A DNA stretch of 40,095 bases from Candidatus Hadersleviella danica (GCA_016711405.1 JADJSZ010000069.1:1-40095), one strand, 5' to 3'; shown: positions 17,188 through 27,558, counted from the stretch's first letter. Notes: generated by a model from the letters alone, not told the origin. A program made the numbers and translations.

Positions 17188-20100
17188 TCACTTTTTACTT
17201 TTGCTTTCGACACCCGTCACCGCCTCGGCCAGCCAACGGTGGCTGGGCACGGCCGTCAAAAAAGTCTCCCGCGCGGTCGTATCCTCCCCCAACGCCGCCG
17301 CCTGCTCCTGCAACCGTCGCCACCCCACTTGGCGCACCCACTCCGCCCCCGCTTCATCCCCCATCTCCCGCAACAGCCTTGCTACCACCGCATACGCCTG
17401 CGCCATATCCTCCCCCTCAATCGCTTCCGCCAGCAAAGCGGGAACTGCTTGGGCCAGATGGCGGTGCGCCTCGGCCGTGTGCCCCTGCCGCCACGCCACC
17501 TCGGCCAAACCCGCCCAGCTTTGGGGCAACAAACGGGGATGGTTCAGCTTCTGGCGCAAGCGCACGGTTGTGCGGTAATACCTTTCGGCCGCCGCCCATG
17601 CGCCTTGCCTGCCCGCCACTTGCCCCAAATAGAGCGACGTATAGGCCACCCCATCCCAATCTTCTAGCTGTTCGTAGAGTTGCTTGGCCGCTTGCAAATG
17701 GCTGGCCGCCGCCCCCAGCCGCCCCCATTGCAAATAGACATACCCCAACCCCTCCCGCGTACTACCCATGCGGGATGGCGTCGGATAGGCACGCCACCAT
17801 GCCAAATTGGTTTGGAACAACCGTTGTGCTTGGGGCAGTCGCCCCATATGCGCCAATATCAGAGCCAAATTGTGGCGAACCCTCGCCGCTTCATGGGCTA
17901 TCTCCAACGCCTCGTATTGCTCCATGCTTTGGCGCAAATAACGCTCCCCTTGCCCCAACGCCCCCCCGTGATCGAGGTAAATAATGCCCAAGGAGTTCCA
18001 TAGCTCTGCTTTGAGATGGGGGACAACAGCCGTGCCCATCTCGGCCAAGATGGCCTCCCCCTTTTGGCGTGCTTCGGCCGCTTGCCCAAGGCAGTTGAGC
18101 GCACGCACCCATTTAACTTGCGCCGACCATTGCAACGGCAAATCCCCCAGTGCGGTTGCCCACGCCACCGCTTGCGCCATCAGGGCAGGCACAGGTTGGC
18201 TTTGCACTTGGATGTTGCGCAAGTGGGCTTGTTCGATGAGCAACCGCACCAAAACCCGTTGCGCGGCGGGGTCGGCCGCTGGCGGGTGCAGATGGGCGTG
18301 CATTTGTTCGGCCGCTTGCGCCAAGAAGTGAATCCCATCGGCCAGCAACCCCTTGTGCAAGTAAAACGCACTCACGGCCGCAATTGCTCCCTCCAGTTCT
18401 GCCCACATTTGGCGGCGCAAAGCACCCGCCCACGCCTGCTCCACATCCGCCCAAAAGTGTGTCCACTCGGCCAACATCTCCTTGCCCAACAAATGGCCTG
18501 CCCGCACTTGTTGTTGGGCAATGTGGTTCAGGTGGTAGCGAATATAACGGCTTTCGGCCGCTGGCTGGGTGGGGGATTGGGCCAACTGTTCGCGAGCAAA
18601 GTGGCGGAGCAATTCATGGGTTTGGTAACGGCCGTCGGCCGTTCTGCGCAACCAAAAGCGGGCCACTAAGGCGGCCATCTGCACCAACCCCGCCCCCGTT
18701 ATGGCCTGCGCCCCGGCCGTGGTGAAGGGTTGGCGAAACAGCGACAACTGCGCCAAGATGAGTTGCTCGTTGGGCGAGAGTTGCCCCCACGAATAAGCCA
18801 GTAATTGGCGCAAATCCCGCTGGCGGGGGGGCACGTTGGGCTGATCGGTCGTCAGCAAATCAGCCCCTCGGCCACCTCGAGCACTTCGGCCACGGTCAGG
18901 CCGCGCAAAGAAGCGGAGGCCATCTCCAAAGCGAGCGGATGCCCTTCGAGGGCGTGGCAGATGGCGTACACGGCCGTGGCCGTCGTCTCATCCAACCGAA
19001 ACTGAGGCTGAACCCGCCGCGCCGCTTGCCCAAAGAGTTGCCCCGCCCGCTCTGGCCGACGTTTTCGGCCGTGGCGGCGCGTGGGCAGGGTCAGCCCGTG
19101 CAGGGGTAGAGCCATTCCCTTGCAAATTAAGCGGCTCCCGGAAGTGGTGGCGATGCGCAGGTCGGGCAGGGCGGCCAGTAGGTCGGCTCAGCAATGTCGC
19201 CCCCTCTAAGAGGTGTTCCCAGTTGTCGAGCAGGAAAAGCAGGGGGCGGCCGTGCCATTGCTGAATGAGCAATTCGGTATCGCTGGCCGTGCTGGTAGGG
19301 TTGTTGGCACGGCTCAGTTGGCGCAACAAATAGCTGGCAATTTGCTCGCTGGTGGATTCGGCGGGGCGGGGTTCCAGCTCGGCCAACGAGCAAATAGCAC
19401 CCCAGCGGCATAGGTTTGGGAATGGTGGCAGGCCCAGCCCAAGGCGAGCAGGAGCTTCGTTTTGCCCATGCCGCCCGTCCCGACAATGGTCAGCAGTCGG
19501 CAAGCGGGGTCGCCCAGCAGGGTTGTCAGGTCGGCCAATTCCGCCTCGCGGGCCACGAGTGGGGTGAGATTGGCGGGCAGGTTGGTGGTGGGGGAGCTGG
19601 TGGCGGTGGGGGGCCAACGGCCGTCCCGAATTTGTTTGTAGAGGGTGGTCGTTTCGGCCGTGGGGGTGGTTCCCAGTTCATCGGCCAGCAGGCTGGCGCA
19701 CTTCTCGTATTGGGCGAGTGCCCGGCCGTGATGCCCCTGCCTCGCCCACAGCCGCATCAGCAAGCGGTGCGCTTCTTCCGCCCACGGCTCTAGGGCGAGC
19801 AGGCGTTGGGCGGCTTGTTCAGCACGGCCGTGGGCTTGCGCCGCTTCAGCCTGCTCGGCCAATTGCCCCAGTGCTTGCACGGCAAGCTGGTGCAGGTGTT
19901 CGCGGGTGATGAGTTGCCATTCGGTGAAGAGGATGCTGTCGGGGGTGTGGAAATCGGCGAGGAAATCTCCCTGATATTGTTCTGCGGCCGTGGGCCAATC
20001 TTGTTGGATCCAGCTGCTCAAACAGGTTGGCATCGAGCGTGTGGGGGCTGGTGGGGTTAAATTGGATGGTGCCATAGTTGATGAGCAGATAGGTATCGGC

Positions 20101-20349
20101 CTCTTCGCCGAAGGCGCGGCGCAGTTGGTAGAGCGCTTGGCGGAGGTTTTCGGCACTTTTGCGGCTGGTTTCTTCGGGCCAGAGCAGGGTGGCCAGTTGT
20201 TCGCGGCCGTGGGCTTTGCCGCTTTCGCGCATCAGGTAGATAAGCAACCCCGCCGCTTTGCTCATGCGGAAGGTGAGGGGGCGGCCGTGGAACGCAATAT
20301 GCACTTGGCCAAGTGCCGTGACCTGTAGGGCGGGGGGAGGGGACATCAT
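17188..20349 (-). pseudogene. AfsR/SARP-like regulator: winged helix, BTAD, NB-ARC ATPase, TPR; multiply frameshifted
   Basis: The locus encodes about 1,050 residues if repaired. The order is an OmpR-like winged helix ('EQLATLLWPEETSRKSAENL', residues 1-100), a BTAD ('EEAHRLLMRLWARQGHHGRA'), an NTPase P-loop ('IVGTGGMGKTKL'), 'LLFLLDNWEHLL', and a TPR-rich C-terminus ('GLGYVYLQWGRLGAAASHLQ'). I count seven one-base shifts: near 20005-20012, at 19392-19394, 19181-19182, 19138-19141, 19117-19119, 19103-19106 and 18864-18867. They sum to a full codon, so the first and last parts share a frame. This favours sequencing error over decay, and the 1.6-kb 3' part is intact. Start is ATG 20349 (MMSPPPALQ). 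Such proteins activate target promoters at direct repeats. Confidence 0.85.
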
Positions 20350-20379
20350 AACGGGGTGAACGGATTTGGGTTCGCCCCC

Positions 20380-20385
20380 ATTATA
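20380..20385 (-). promoter_or_regulatory. Candidate -10 box for the AfsR-like gene
   Basis: On the minus strand the sequence is TTGGCTATAATGGGGG, a perfect -10 with a GGC extension, about 31 bases before the ATG. The leader also holds GTGAACG (plus strand 20356-20362), matching the repeated motif at 24693-24720. Confidence 0.55.
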
Positions 20386-20419
20386 GCCAATGTCATGAAG
20401 ATAACGGCTACACGCCAAA

Positions 20420-20449
20420 AGGCCGATTCGCCTATTGACGAATCGGCCT
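20420..20449 (-). terminator. Intrinsic terminator of the CSLREA gene
   Basis: AGGCCGATTCG (20420-20430) and CGAATCGGCCT (20439-20449) form an 11-bp perfect stem with an 8-base loop. On the minus strand TTTT follows, so it should end transcription from the gene that stops at 20509. Confidence 0.85.
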
Positions 20450-20508
20450 ATTTAGAGAAAGCCTAGGGCGTACACTTTGAGGTGCGTCGCACTTGAACAA
20501 ATCTGCTG

Positions 20509-23500
20509 TTAGCGGGTAACGAGGGGGAGGAAGATGGTGTAGGTAGGTGGTTCGGTGCTGTCGGCCACGGCCGTTGTCATCAACACCACACTGTCACTCA
20601 TCGTGTCATCCCCTTGCGAGGTGGCCATGACGATCACGCTATCCATCGCACCATCCTCAGCGTCGGCGGGGAACCCAGACCGTTACGTCAATTGCGCCGC
20701 TCGCCCACGCCCAACTCGATGCTGGTTGTGCCCGTCACCGTCACCGCCCCTGCGGGGTGATGTCGAAGGTGTCGGTCCGTCGCCCTATGTCAAGGTTGAG
20801 GGTGTGGGTCATGGCCGTGCCGACTGTGCCAGGTTAGCTCTGTTGTGACCGCGCTCAGGTCAACCCCATAGGTAATTGGCGCCGTCACCGTCAGGAAGAC
20901 GGGGATTTCTAGCGGGCTGTTGGGGTCGTCTGTCACCAGTTGCAGGGTGGCCGTAAAAGTTACCTGTTTCGGTTGGGATACTGGTATCGAACAGGATATC
21001 GGCCGTGGTCGAGCTATTCGCCCCAACCGTACCCGTAACGGGGTTCATCGAGAGCCACGCCACGTCCATACTGGATTCCAGAACCACATCATCGAGATTG
21101 AAGTTGACGGCAGAGGGACTGTTCCGCTCTCGCTCAAGAAGGTGATTGTATGTGTGCCACCGTCGGCATAGGCGCTCATCTAACGCCACGGGGGTGTAAC
21201 TACTGTAAGCAGGTTGGTCCGCTTCGGTCACACGGAAGATTTCGTTGCCGTCAATTTCCACGGCAAAGTGATCTGTGGTCGAGCCACCTGTTGTGCCAAT
21301 CCACAAGTGGAAGGAAAGCGTTGCCGAACCAGTTGGGATGACGACATCTTGGGCAACAGTTCCTATCTCTAGCGGTCCGCTACTACCACCAAACCAACCC
21401 CACCAATCACCTGTGCGAGGCCAGCGGTTCCACCCCAGTGCCGCAAGTCACGCAAGGGGGTACCAAAAGTGGTTTGAGGCTTCGTCCCAAGCGGGATTGG
21501 GTGGTCCCGCTTCAAAAGTACCGTCCATAATGATATTAACTGGTAAGGATTCTCGTAGTTCAAAATCGGTGCCTAAATTACCATCATTCTGGATGGTCAG
21601 GGTTTCGGTAGCAGTTTCGCCAAGGACAAGCGTTATACCCAAGGAGGTTGGGTTGACGCTGATAGCGGGTGTGGCGGCTGGGCCTTCAAACTCATAGGCG
21701 CCGATATCACAGGTTGCGCCTTGTGGGCGATTTACGCCGCGTTGGTCAACGGTTAGCGCCGCCGCCGCCCGTGCGCGGCCGTGTTGCCGCTGATGGTGCT
21801 ATTGATGAGGTCAACAGGCCATCTAGGGCGAGAATACCGCCGCCGTTGCCCGTTTGTGCGGCGTTGCCTGCGGCCGTGTTGTCAGCAATCACACTATTCT
21901 CGACCGTCACTCCGTCATCCCAATCCACCGCACCAGCGGGAGTACTGCTACCCCATTTGTGGCCGTATTTTTGGCGGTGACGCTATCGCGGATGGTCATA
22001 CTGGCCGTGCCGCTACTCGTGCCAATAAACACGCCGTTGGAAACCCCGCCACCTGCCCCAGTAGATACACTGTTGTCTAGGGCCGCACTGTTGCCACTGA
22101 TGAGGGTGTTTTCGATAAACATGGTGGCGGTAAGCCCCGTCCCAACAACATTGCTCACCCCACCCGCATTGGCGGCCGAGGTGTTGCTAATAATCTGGCT
22201 GTTCCTCAATCACCACGTAAATTCTTCTCACTCGCCGCATTGTAGAGGCCAGCGCCGCTTGCATCTTGGGTACTGTTTCCTTGGATCAAAGTCTGGCTAA
22301 TCACCACGTTGCTATTGCGGATATGAATCCCACCTCCAACCGAGTAGGCGATATTGTCACGAATTTCGGCATTCGTTAGGCTCCCTGCGCTACCGATGAA
22401 GTAGATACCACCACCACCGCCGCCGAAATCAGTGTCTGGGGTGTCGGCGACATTGTCGTGCAGAACGATATGGTGAACATCGGCGTGAGCATAGTAAACA
22501 CGGAGGCCACCGCCACTGCTCGTTTCATTGCTTAAGCCGCCCGTTATCGTCAGGTGACTGATGTTGGCACGGCCTGTGTCGTACACATCCAAGAAGCGGT
22601 CAAGGCTATTGGCGTTGAGGATGGTTTTCCGCTTGCCGCGCCCATAAGCACGACATTGCTCAAAATGTCTAGGTCCCCAGTCTGGTTGTTGTTTTCGATG
22701 TTGCCGGGGATAGTCAGGGTGTAGGTGCCAGCGGGAACCATGATGGTGGTGGTGAGGGCGCCTGCTGGGCACATATCCACGGCCGCTTTGGTGTTGGCCG
22801 CTTCGACAGCTTCGCGCAGGGTGCAGTTGCCGTTGTCGGTCAGGTCATCGGCCGTGCTGTCCACGGTGATGGTCATTCCGGGCAAGCCCATTCATACGCG
22901 CCCATATCACAACCGCGCCTTGCGGGCGGCCCGCGCGCTGGTCGGTGGTGGGGGGTTGGCGTTGGCATCGGTACAGGAGCCAGCATCAATAGCGGGGCTG
23001 TTGGCCATAAGCGGATGGACATGGGTGGCGCCCTCGGCCGTTAACGCTCCTAACAATGGGTCGGTGTCTACCAAGTCGCTGGCTTGGCCAAAAGCCACAA
23101 CTGTTGGTGGATTCGAGGTTGTAACCCAGAGGTCATTGTGCCGCCTTGGTTCAGGCAGTTGAGACCCACATTGCCGTGATGTTGTTTTTGAACTGGGCTG
23201 TGGTTGCCCCACCCAAACTGGCATGGGCAATACCGCTGGCACCAGTCACGGCCGTATTATTGGCAATTGTATTGGCCACCAGTGTGACATTATTGGGCAG
23301 GGCTTGCGACCCCACCAACATTGCGCCACCCAGCCCACTAACGCTACCCGCGCCAGCCGTGCCAGCGGCCGTGTTGCCACTAATCGTGCTGTTGATAACC
23401 ATCAGCATGCCATCGAGGCTGGCAATACCGCCGCCATTGCCCGTTTGCACGCCATTACCGCTAACCATGTTGCCCGTGATAGAACTGTTCTCGACCGTGA

Positions 23501-24558
23501 CCTGCATGGTCACAAAGCCAGTTGCTGTGGCGGGCGTGTTGCCAATGCCGCCCCCATTGGTCGCCTGATTACCGCTGATGACGCTATCCCGAATGGTCAC
23601 AATCCCAGCACCCTGGCGCGTTCAAGTTAACGACGTTAGCCAAACCACCGCCGGGACCAAGAGGCCGTTATCGCCTGGCCGCGCTATTGCCCGTAATTGT
23701 CACCCTCTCGGCCACAACTGTCGCCGTGCGGCCTGTATTGAAGGATTGGTAATCCCCCGTTAATACCACCACATTATTGAGAACCTCACTATCCGTCAGC
23801 ATCAGGCTGGTATTGGTTGAAAACGCTATATTCATCAGGCCACCGCCATTAGCCACAGCCTCATTTTCCGCAATGAGGCTATGGCTGATGGTGAGGGGGC
23901 TGTTACTGTTACTGATTCCCCCCCCAGAGCCAGCGGCAACATTTTGCGTAATTTGGCTGTATTCAATGGTCAGAGTCCCTGTTAGCACGGCCAAACCGCC
24001 GCGGGTGTGAGACGTATTTTCGGTTACGTGAACATGGCTTAGATGGATTGCGCCACCCTCTACGGCCCGTGCGCCCCCACCACCAGCGTTGACACCATTG
24101 TTACCTCCACCAGTAATCGTCAGGTGGCTAATGGTCGCATCGCCTGCGTCGCGCACATCGAATATGCGGTCTAGGTTGTTGCCGTTGAGGATGGTCTCGA
24201 CTTCACTTGCGCCGATAATGGTGACCTCGCTCAAAATGTCTAGGTCGCCCGTTTGGGCGTTGTTTTCGCTGTTGCCGGGGATGGTGAGGGTATAGGTTCC
24301 GGCAGGAATCATAATGGTGGTGGTCACTCCGCCTGCGGGGCAGATATCCACGGCCGTTCCCATATTCGCCGCGTGGATCGCTTCGCGCAAAGTACAATTG
24401 CCGTTATCCGTTAAATCATCAGCAGTGCTATTCACGGTGATGAGAGATTGGACGGCTGGGGGCTGGGTAGCGGCCGTGACGGCCACCACACCTGCAAATA
24501 GCCCTACAAAGAGAGGGACGATAAGGATCCGATACCAAAATTGACGTTTCATAATCAT
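20509..24558 (-). pseudogene. Giant CSLREA/beta-helix surface protein with two tandem modules, heavily frameshifted
   Basis: The locus spans about 1,350 codons. The start at 24558 has a strong ribosome site (AAGGAGATATG) and a signal peptide (MKRQFWYRILIVPLFVGLF). Module 1 begins 'NSTADDLTDNGNCTLREAIH' and continues as parallel beta-helix repeats ('TISGNTAAG', 'ENSSITGNMVSGNG') to 'IDAGSCTDANAN'. Module 2 begins near 22890 with an almost identical 'STADDLTDNGNCTLREAVE'. A third part (about 21670-20560) has Ig/BACON-like segments such as 'LVTDDPNSPLEIPVFLTVTA'. The last residues, 'PPTYTIFLPLVTR', match the C-terminal tail I associate with secreted Chloroflexota proteins. At least ten frame changes occur between 23670 and 20520. 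It is likely cell-surface adhesive or protective. Confidence 0.8.
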
Positions 24559-24682
24559 ATCTCCTTAAAAGAGGAATTAGGGGTGGTGGCGGTTTTGAGG
24601 GCGGCCAGCACTAAATGGGACAAGAATGAGGAGGATTTGCACGGCCGTGTTGCTTCGTGCCTCCCCTCATAACCCCACCTTA

Positions 24683-24748
24683 CACCCCTATCGTGAACCA
24701 ACTGTGAACAGCATGTGAACGGTGTTCCAGTTGGTTCACGATGGGGTG
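24683..24748. promoter_or_regulatory. Possible operator: GTGAAC repeats at 11-bp spacing within an inverted repeat
   Basis: GTGAAC occurs at 24693, 24704 and 24715, exactly 11 bases apart, with an inverted GGTTCAC at 24733-24739. The block is framed by CACCCCTATCGTGAACCAAC (24683-24702) and its complement (24727-24748). It sits between the divergent CSLREA gene and the small gene at 24763. Direct repeats with about one helical turn are how OmpR/SARP-type winged helices bind. Confidence 0.55.
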
Positions 24749-24749
24749 C

Positions 24750-24755
24750 TATAAC
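24750..24755 (+). promoter_or_regulatory. Candidate -10 box before the small Chloroflexota gene
   Basis: TGCTATAAC is an extended -10 lying 7 bases before ATG 24763, so a transcript from it would be leaderless or nearly so. Confidence 0.45.
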
Positions 24756-24762
24756 CCTGTTT

Positions 24763-24991
24763 ATGTCCCAGTCCACTGAGTTACCCCCCACGCCCCATAC
24801 GCCGACCCTATCGCTCCTTCATTGTGCGCTGTTGGTGGGCGGATACGGCCGAAACCCGCCGCCGCTTTGTGGTGCAAGATGTGGCCACAGGCGAGCAATA
24901 CAACTTTGCCGAGATTGATTTGCTATTGGATTTTTTGGGTCAGGAGATGGCTCCCACTTCTTTCGGCCAATTAGATAAAAACTCACCCTAG
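24763..24991 (+). CDS. Small conserved-type Chloroflexota protein, frameshifted
   Basis: The N-terminus 'MSQSTELPPTPHTPT' is read from ATG 24763, and the rest ('YRSFIVRCWWADTAETRRRF', 'VVQDVATGEQYNFAEIDLLL', 'DFLGQEM') lies in the next frame. Removing one C from 24806-24808 joins them into about 75 residues. The pattern RSFxVRxW...G.V....TGE...F..ID.LL.F recalls a small family of unknown function common in Chloroflexota, often near other regulatory genes; this is from memory. It is divergent from the CSLREA gene and shares its putative operator. It is probably cytosolic, with no membrane helix. Confidence 0.6.
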
Positions 24992-25021
24992 AGCGAGTGG
25001 AGCTGGGCAAGCTCTTGGGCA

Positions 25022-25191
25022 CACGCTAAAGGGTGTAAGAACAAGTTGTAAGAAGGTTTGACGCAGGGACGCAAGGGCGCAGGGAGCGCAGAGAGCTTTC
25101 TCTGGGAAATCTCCCCTGCGATCTTTAGTCTCTGCACCTCTGCGTCAAAAAAAAGATTCACTTACAAGTTGTTCGTACACCCCACGCTAAA
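25022..25191. mobile_element. Miniature inverted-repeat transposable element with 9-bp target duplication
   Basis: The element itself is 25031-25182 (152 bp). Its ends are 22-bp inverted repeats that match at 20 positions (outermost GGGTGTA, then GAACAA, then TTGTAAG). It is flanked by the perfect direct repeat CACGCTAAA (25022-25030 and 25183-25191). The interior holds TGACGCAG...CTGCGTCA arms and GCAGGGA-like heptads and encodes no protein. A 9-bp duplication fits IS1, IS4 or IS256-type transposases; no transposase is in the window. Confidence 0.85.
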
Positions 25192-25221
25192 AACAAAGCG
25201 GCATGTTTGCGCTCAATTTGC

Positions 25222-25227
25222 TATCAT
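25222..25227 (+). promoter_or_regulatory. Candidate -10 box for prlC
   Basis: TTTGCTATCAT gives an extended -10 (TATCAT) 41 bases before ATG 25268, just downstream of the miniature transposable element. It is weak evidence on its own. Confidence 0.35.
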
Positions 25228-25267
25228 TAGACAATTATCTTATCCACCCCATGCTTGGCTCAAACCC

Positions 25268-27352
25268 ATGAACGAATTTACCACCAACCCCCTTTTAAAC
25301 TGGACAATTACCCCCGCCTACGACCAAATCAAGCCCGAACATGTCGAGCCGGGTGTCACGGCCGCTATTGCCCACACCGAAACGGAAATCGCCGCCCTTG
25401 AAGCGGCCAAGCCGACCCGTTGGGCTGATTTTTACCCCCAAATGGAACGTGCTTTTGACTTGATTCAACGCGTTTGGGGTGTCGTTAGCCATCTAAATGG
25501 GGTGAAAAACAGCCCCGAACTGCGGGAAGCGTACCAAAAAATGCAGGGGCGCATCGTTCAGCTCCTTAACCGCATCGGCCAAAGTCGGCCGCTCTACGAA
25601 ACCTATTGCGCCCTGCGCGATGGCGAGGAATGGGCCACCTATGACGAGGGCCAACGACGGACGATTACCCAAGCCATCCAACAAGCGGAGCAAGCAGGGG
25701 TGGGGCTAGATGGCGCCGCACGGGAACGCTTTAACCAAATCAGCGAGCGACTCGCCGAATTGGGCAATCAATTTGGCAACAATTCGTTGGATGCGACCAA
25801 AGCATACCAATTGTGGCTGACTACGGCCGAAGAAATCGCTGGCCTGCCCGCAAGCACCCTTGCCCAAGCCGCCTCGGCCGCCCAACAAGCAGGCAAAGAG
25901 GAGGCCACGGCCGAAAGCGGCCCATGGCTCATCACCCTTGACCAGCCCAGTTACCTCGGCTTCCTCAAAAACAGCCAGCGGCGCGATTTGCGCCAACAGG
26001 TGTACATGGCCTATGTCACCCGCGCCACCAGCGGCGAATTAAACAATGCCCCCCTCGTGCGCGAAATGCTCGATTTACGCCAAGAGCTGGCCGAGCTATT
26101 GGGCTACAACACCTACGCCGAACTCAGCCTTAGCACCAAGATGGCCCCCAGTGTGACGGCCGTCGAAGGGTTGCTCAACGATTTACGCACGGCCGCCCGC
26201 CCCGCTGGCGAGCGCGATTTGGCGCAATTGGTCACGGCCGCCCGCGCCGCTGGCGACCCTGCGGCCGATGATTTCCAAATGTGGGATGTCTACTACTGGA
26301 CAGAGCGGGTGCGCGAAAGTGAATTCGCCCTGAGCGACGAAGCGTTGCGCCCCTATTTCCCCCTCCCCCGCGTGTTAGAAGGCATGTTCAGCCTCGTCAC
26401 CGATATTTTTGGCATTCGCGTGGCCGAGGCGAGCGAGGGCGTGCCTGTCTGGCACGAAGATGTGCAATACTTTAAGGTTTTTGATGCGGCCACCGACCAA
26501 CAAATTGCGGGCTTCTTCTTCGACCCCTACAGCCGCCCCGCCGAAAAACGGGGGGGGGCATGGATGGATGTCGTCGTCACCCGTAGTGCCGTCTTAGCCC
26601 CCGAGGGCACGGCCGTGCGCCTACCCATCGCCTACATGATTTGCAACCAAACCCCACCCGTAGATGGCAAACCCTCGCTGATGACCTTCTACGAAGTGAC
26701 CACCCTCTTCCACGAATTTGGCCATGTGTTGCACCACCTGCTCACTACCGTAGACAACGGTTTTGTGGCAGGGGTAGCAGGGGTGGAATGGGATGCGATA
26801 GAACTGCCCAGCCAGTTCATGGAAAACTGGTGTTATTATCGGCCGACCCTCAACCAGTTGGCCGCCCATTACGAAACAGGCGAATCATTGCCCGACGAAA
26901 CACTCAACCGCATTTTGGCCGCCCGCAACTACCAATCGGGCTACGCCACCCTGCGCCAGCTCTATTTTGGGCTGTTCGATATGACCTTGCACCACCATTT
27001 TGATACGGTCGAATCAGTCCACGAAGTGCAACAACGCATCGGCAAAGAAACGGCCGTCATTCCCTACCCCCCTGAAGACCAATTTTACGCCACCTTTGGC
27101 CACTTATTTGGTGGCCCGTATGGCGCAGGCTATTACAGCTACAAATGGGCCGAGGTACTCAGCGCAGATGCGTTTGGGGCATTTGAAGAAGCGGGGCTGG
27201 ATAACAAAGCCACAGTGGAAACACTCGGCCGTCGCTTCCGCGATACGGTGCTTGCCGCTGGTGGTAGCCGCGACCCCATGGCGGTTTATCGGGAGTTTCG
27301 CGGCCGTGACCCGCGTGTCGAGGCGTTGCTCAAGCAAGATGGACTGATTTGA
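25268..27352 (+). CDS. prlC: Oligopeptidase A / M3 family metallopeptidase
   Basis: This is a 694-residue zinc peptidase of the thimet oligopeptidase family, which degrades cytosolic peptides. The zinc motif HEFGH is in 'TTLFHEFGHVLHHLL' (about residue 481), and the third-ligand region is 'GVEWDAIELPSQFMENW' (about 505). The C-terminal 'GPYGAGYYSYKWAEVLSADAF' carries the conserved Tyr and His-side loop typical of the family. The N-terminus 'NPLLNWTITPAYDQIKPEHV' matches OpdA/PrlC starts. The frame is open further upstream to 25058, but that part is transposable-element and repeat sequence, so ATG 25268 is chosen. It has no signal peptide. A strong terminator follows. Confidence 0.93.
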   Translation: MNEFTTNPLLNWTITPAYDQIKPEHVEPGVTAAIAHTETEIAALEAAKPTRWADFYPQMERAFDLIQRVWGVVSHLNGVKNSPELREAYQKMQGRIVQLLNRIGQSRPLYETYCALRDGEEWATYDEGQRRTITQAIQQAEQAGVGLDGAARERFNQISERLAELGNQFGNNSLDATKAYQLWLTTAEEIAGLPASTLAQAASAAQQAGKEEATAESGPWLITLDQPSYLGFLKNSQRRDLRQQVYMAYVTRATSGELNNAPLVREMLDLRQELAELLGYNTYAELSLSTKMAPSVTAVEGLLNDLRTAARPAGERDLAQLVTAARAAGDPAADDFQMWDVYYWTERVRESEFALSDEALRPYFPLPRVLEGMFSLVTDIFGIRVAEASEGVPVWHEDVQYFKVFDAATDQQIAGFFFDPYSRPAEKRGGAWMDVVVTRSAVLAPEGTAVRLPIAYMICNQTPPVDGKPSLMTFYEVTTLFHEFGHVLHHLLTTVDNGFVAGVAGVEWDAIELPSQFMENWCYYRPTLNQLAAHYETGESLPDETLNRILAARNYQSGYATLRQLYFGLFDMTLHHHFDTVESVHEVQQRIGKETAVIPYPPEDQFYATFGHLFGGPYGAGYYSYKWAEVLSADAFGAFEEAGLDNKATVETLGRRFRDTVLAAGGSRDPMAVYREFRGRDPRVEALLKQDGLI

Positions 27353-27417
27353 TTTTGGATTGGGGATTTTGGATTTTGGATTGACCAACACCCCCCATCC
27401 AAAATCTAAAATCCAAA
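27353..27417. repeat. Heptamer arrays (TTTTGGA / ATCCAAA) in inverted orientation
   Basis: TTTTGGA, TTGGGGA, TTTTGGA, TTTTGGA and TTGACCA begin on the base after the prlC stop. After a short gap ATCCAAA, ATCTAAA and ATCCAAA (27397-27417) are their complement, so the RNA could fold into a long hairpin. Confidence 0.85.
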
Positions 27418-27425
27418 ATAAAGAG

Positions 27426-27454
27426 AACCAGCGGCCGACGGCCGCTGGTTTTTT
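27426..27454 (+). terminator. Intrinsic terminator of prlC
   Basis: AACCAGCGGCC (27426-27436) and GGCCGCTGGTT (27440-27450) form a perfect 11-bp stem with a 3-base loop followed by TTTT. The stem contains CGGCCG twice. Confidence 0.9.
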
Positions 27455-27552
27455 GTGGGCCAAAGATGAGCGCGACCAAAGAGAAAAGCAACGCAAACCC
27501 AACGCAAAAGCCACGCAGGGAGCGGCCGTGTGCTATCCCCCCCCGCCTTGGC

Positions 27553-27558
27553 TATAAT
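27553..27558 (+). promoter_or_regulatory. Candidate -10 box upstream of gmd
   Basis: TATAAT in TTGGCTATAATTTGCGCC is a perfect extended -10, but it is about 290 bases before ATG 27845. The leader would include repeat copy 27652-27745. An unrecognised small transcript is an alternative. Confidence 0.45.

Noticed and set aside
25058..25267. Upstream extension of the prlC frame by 70 residues
   Set aside because: It lies in the miniature transposable element and intergenic repeat. Family members start at 'MNEFTTNPLLNW'.
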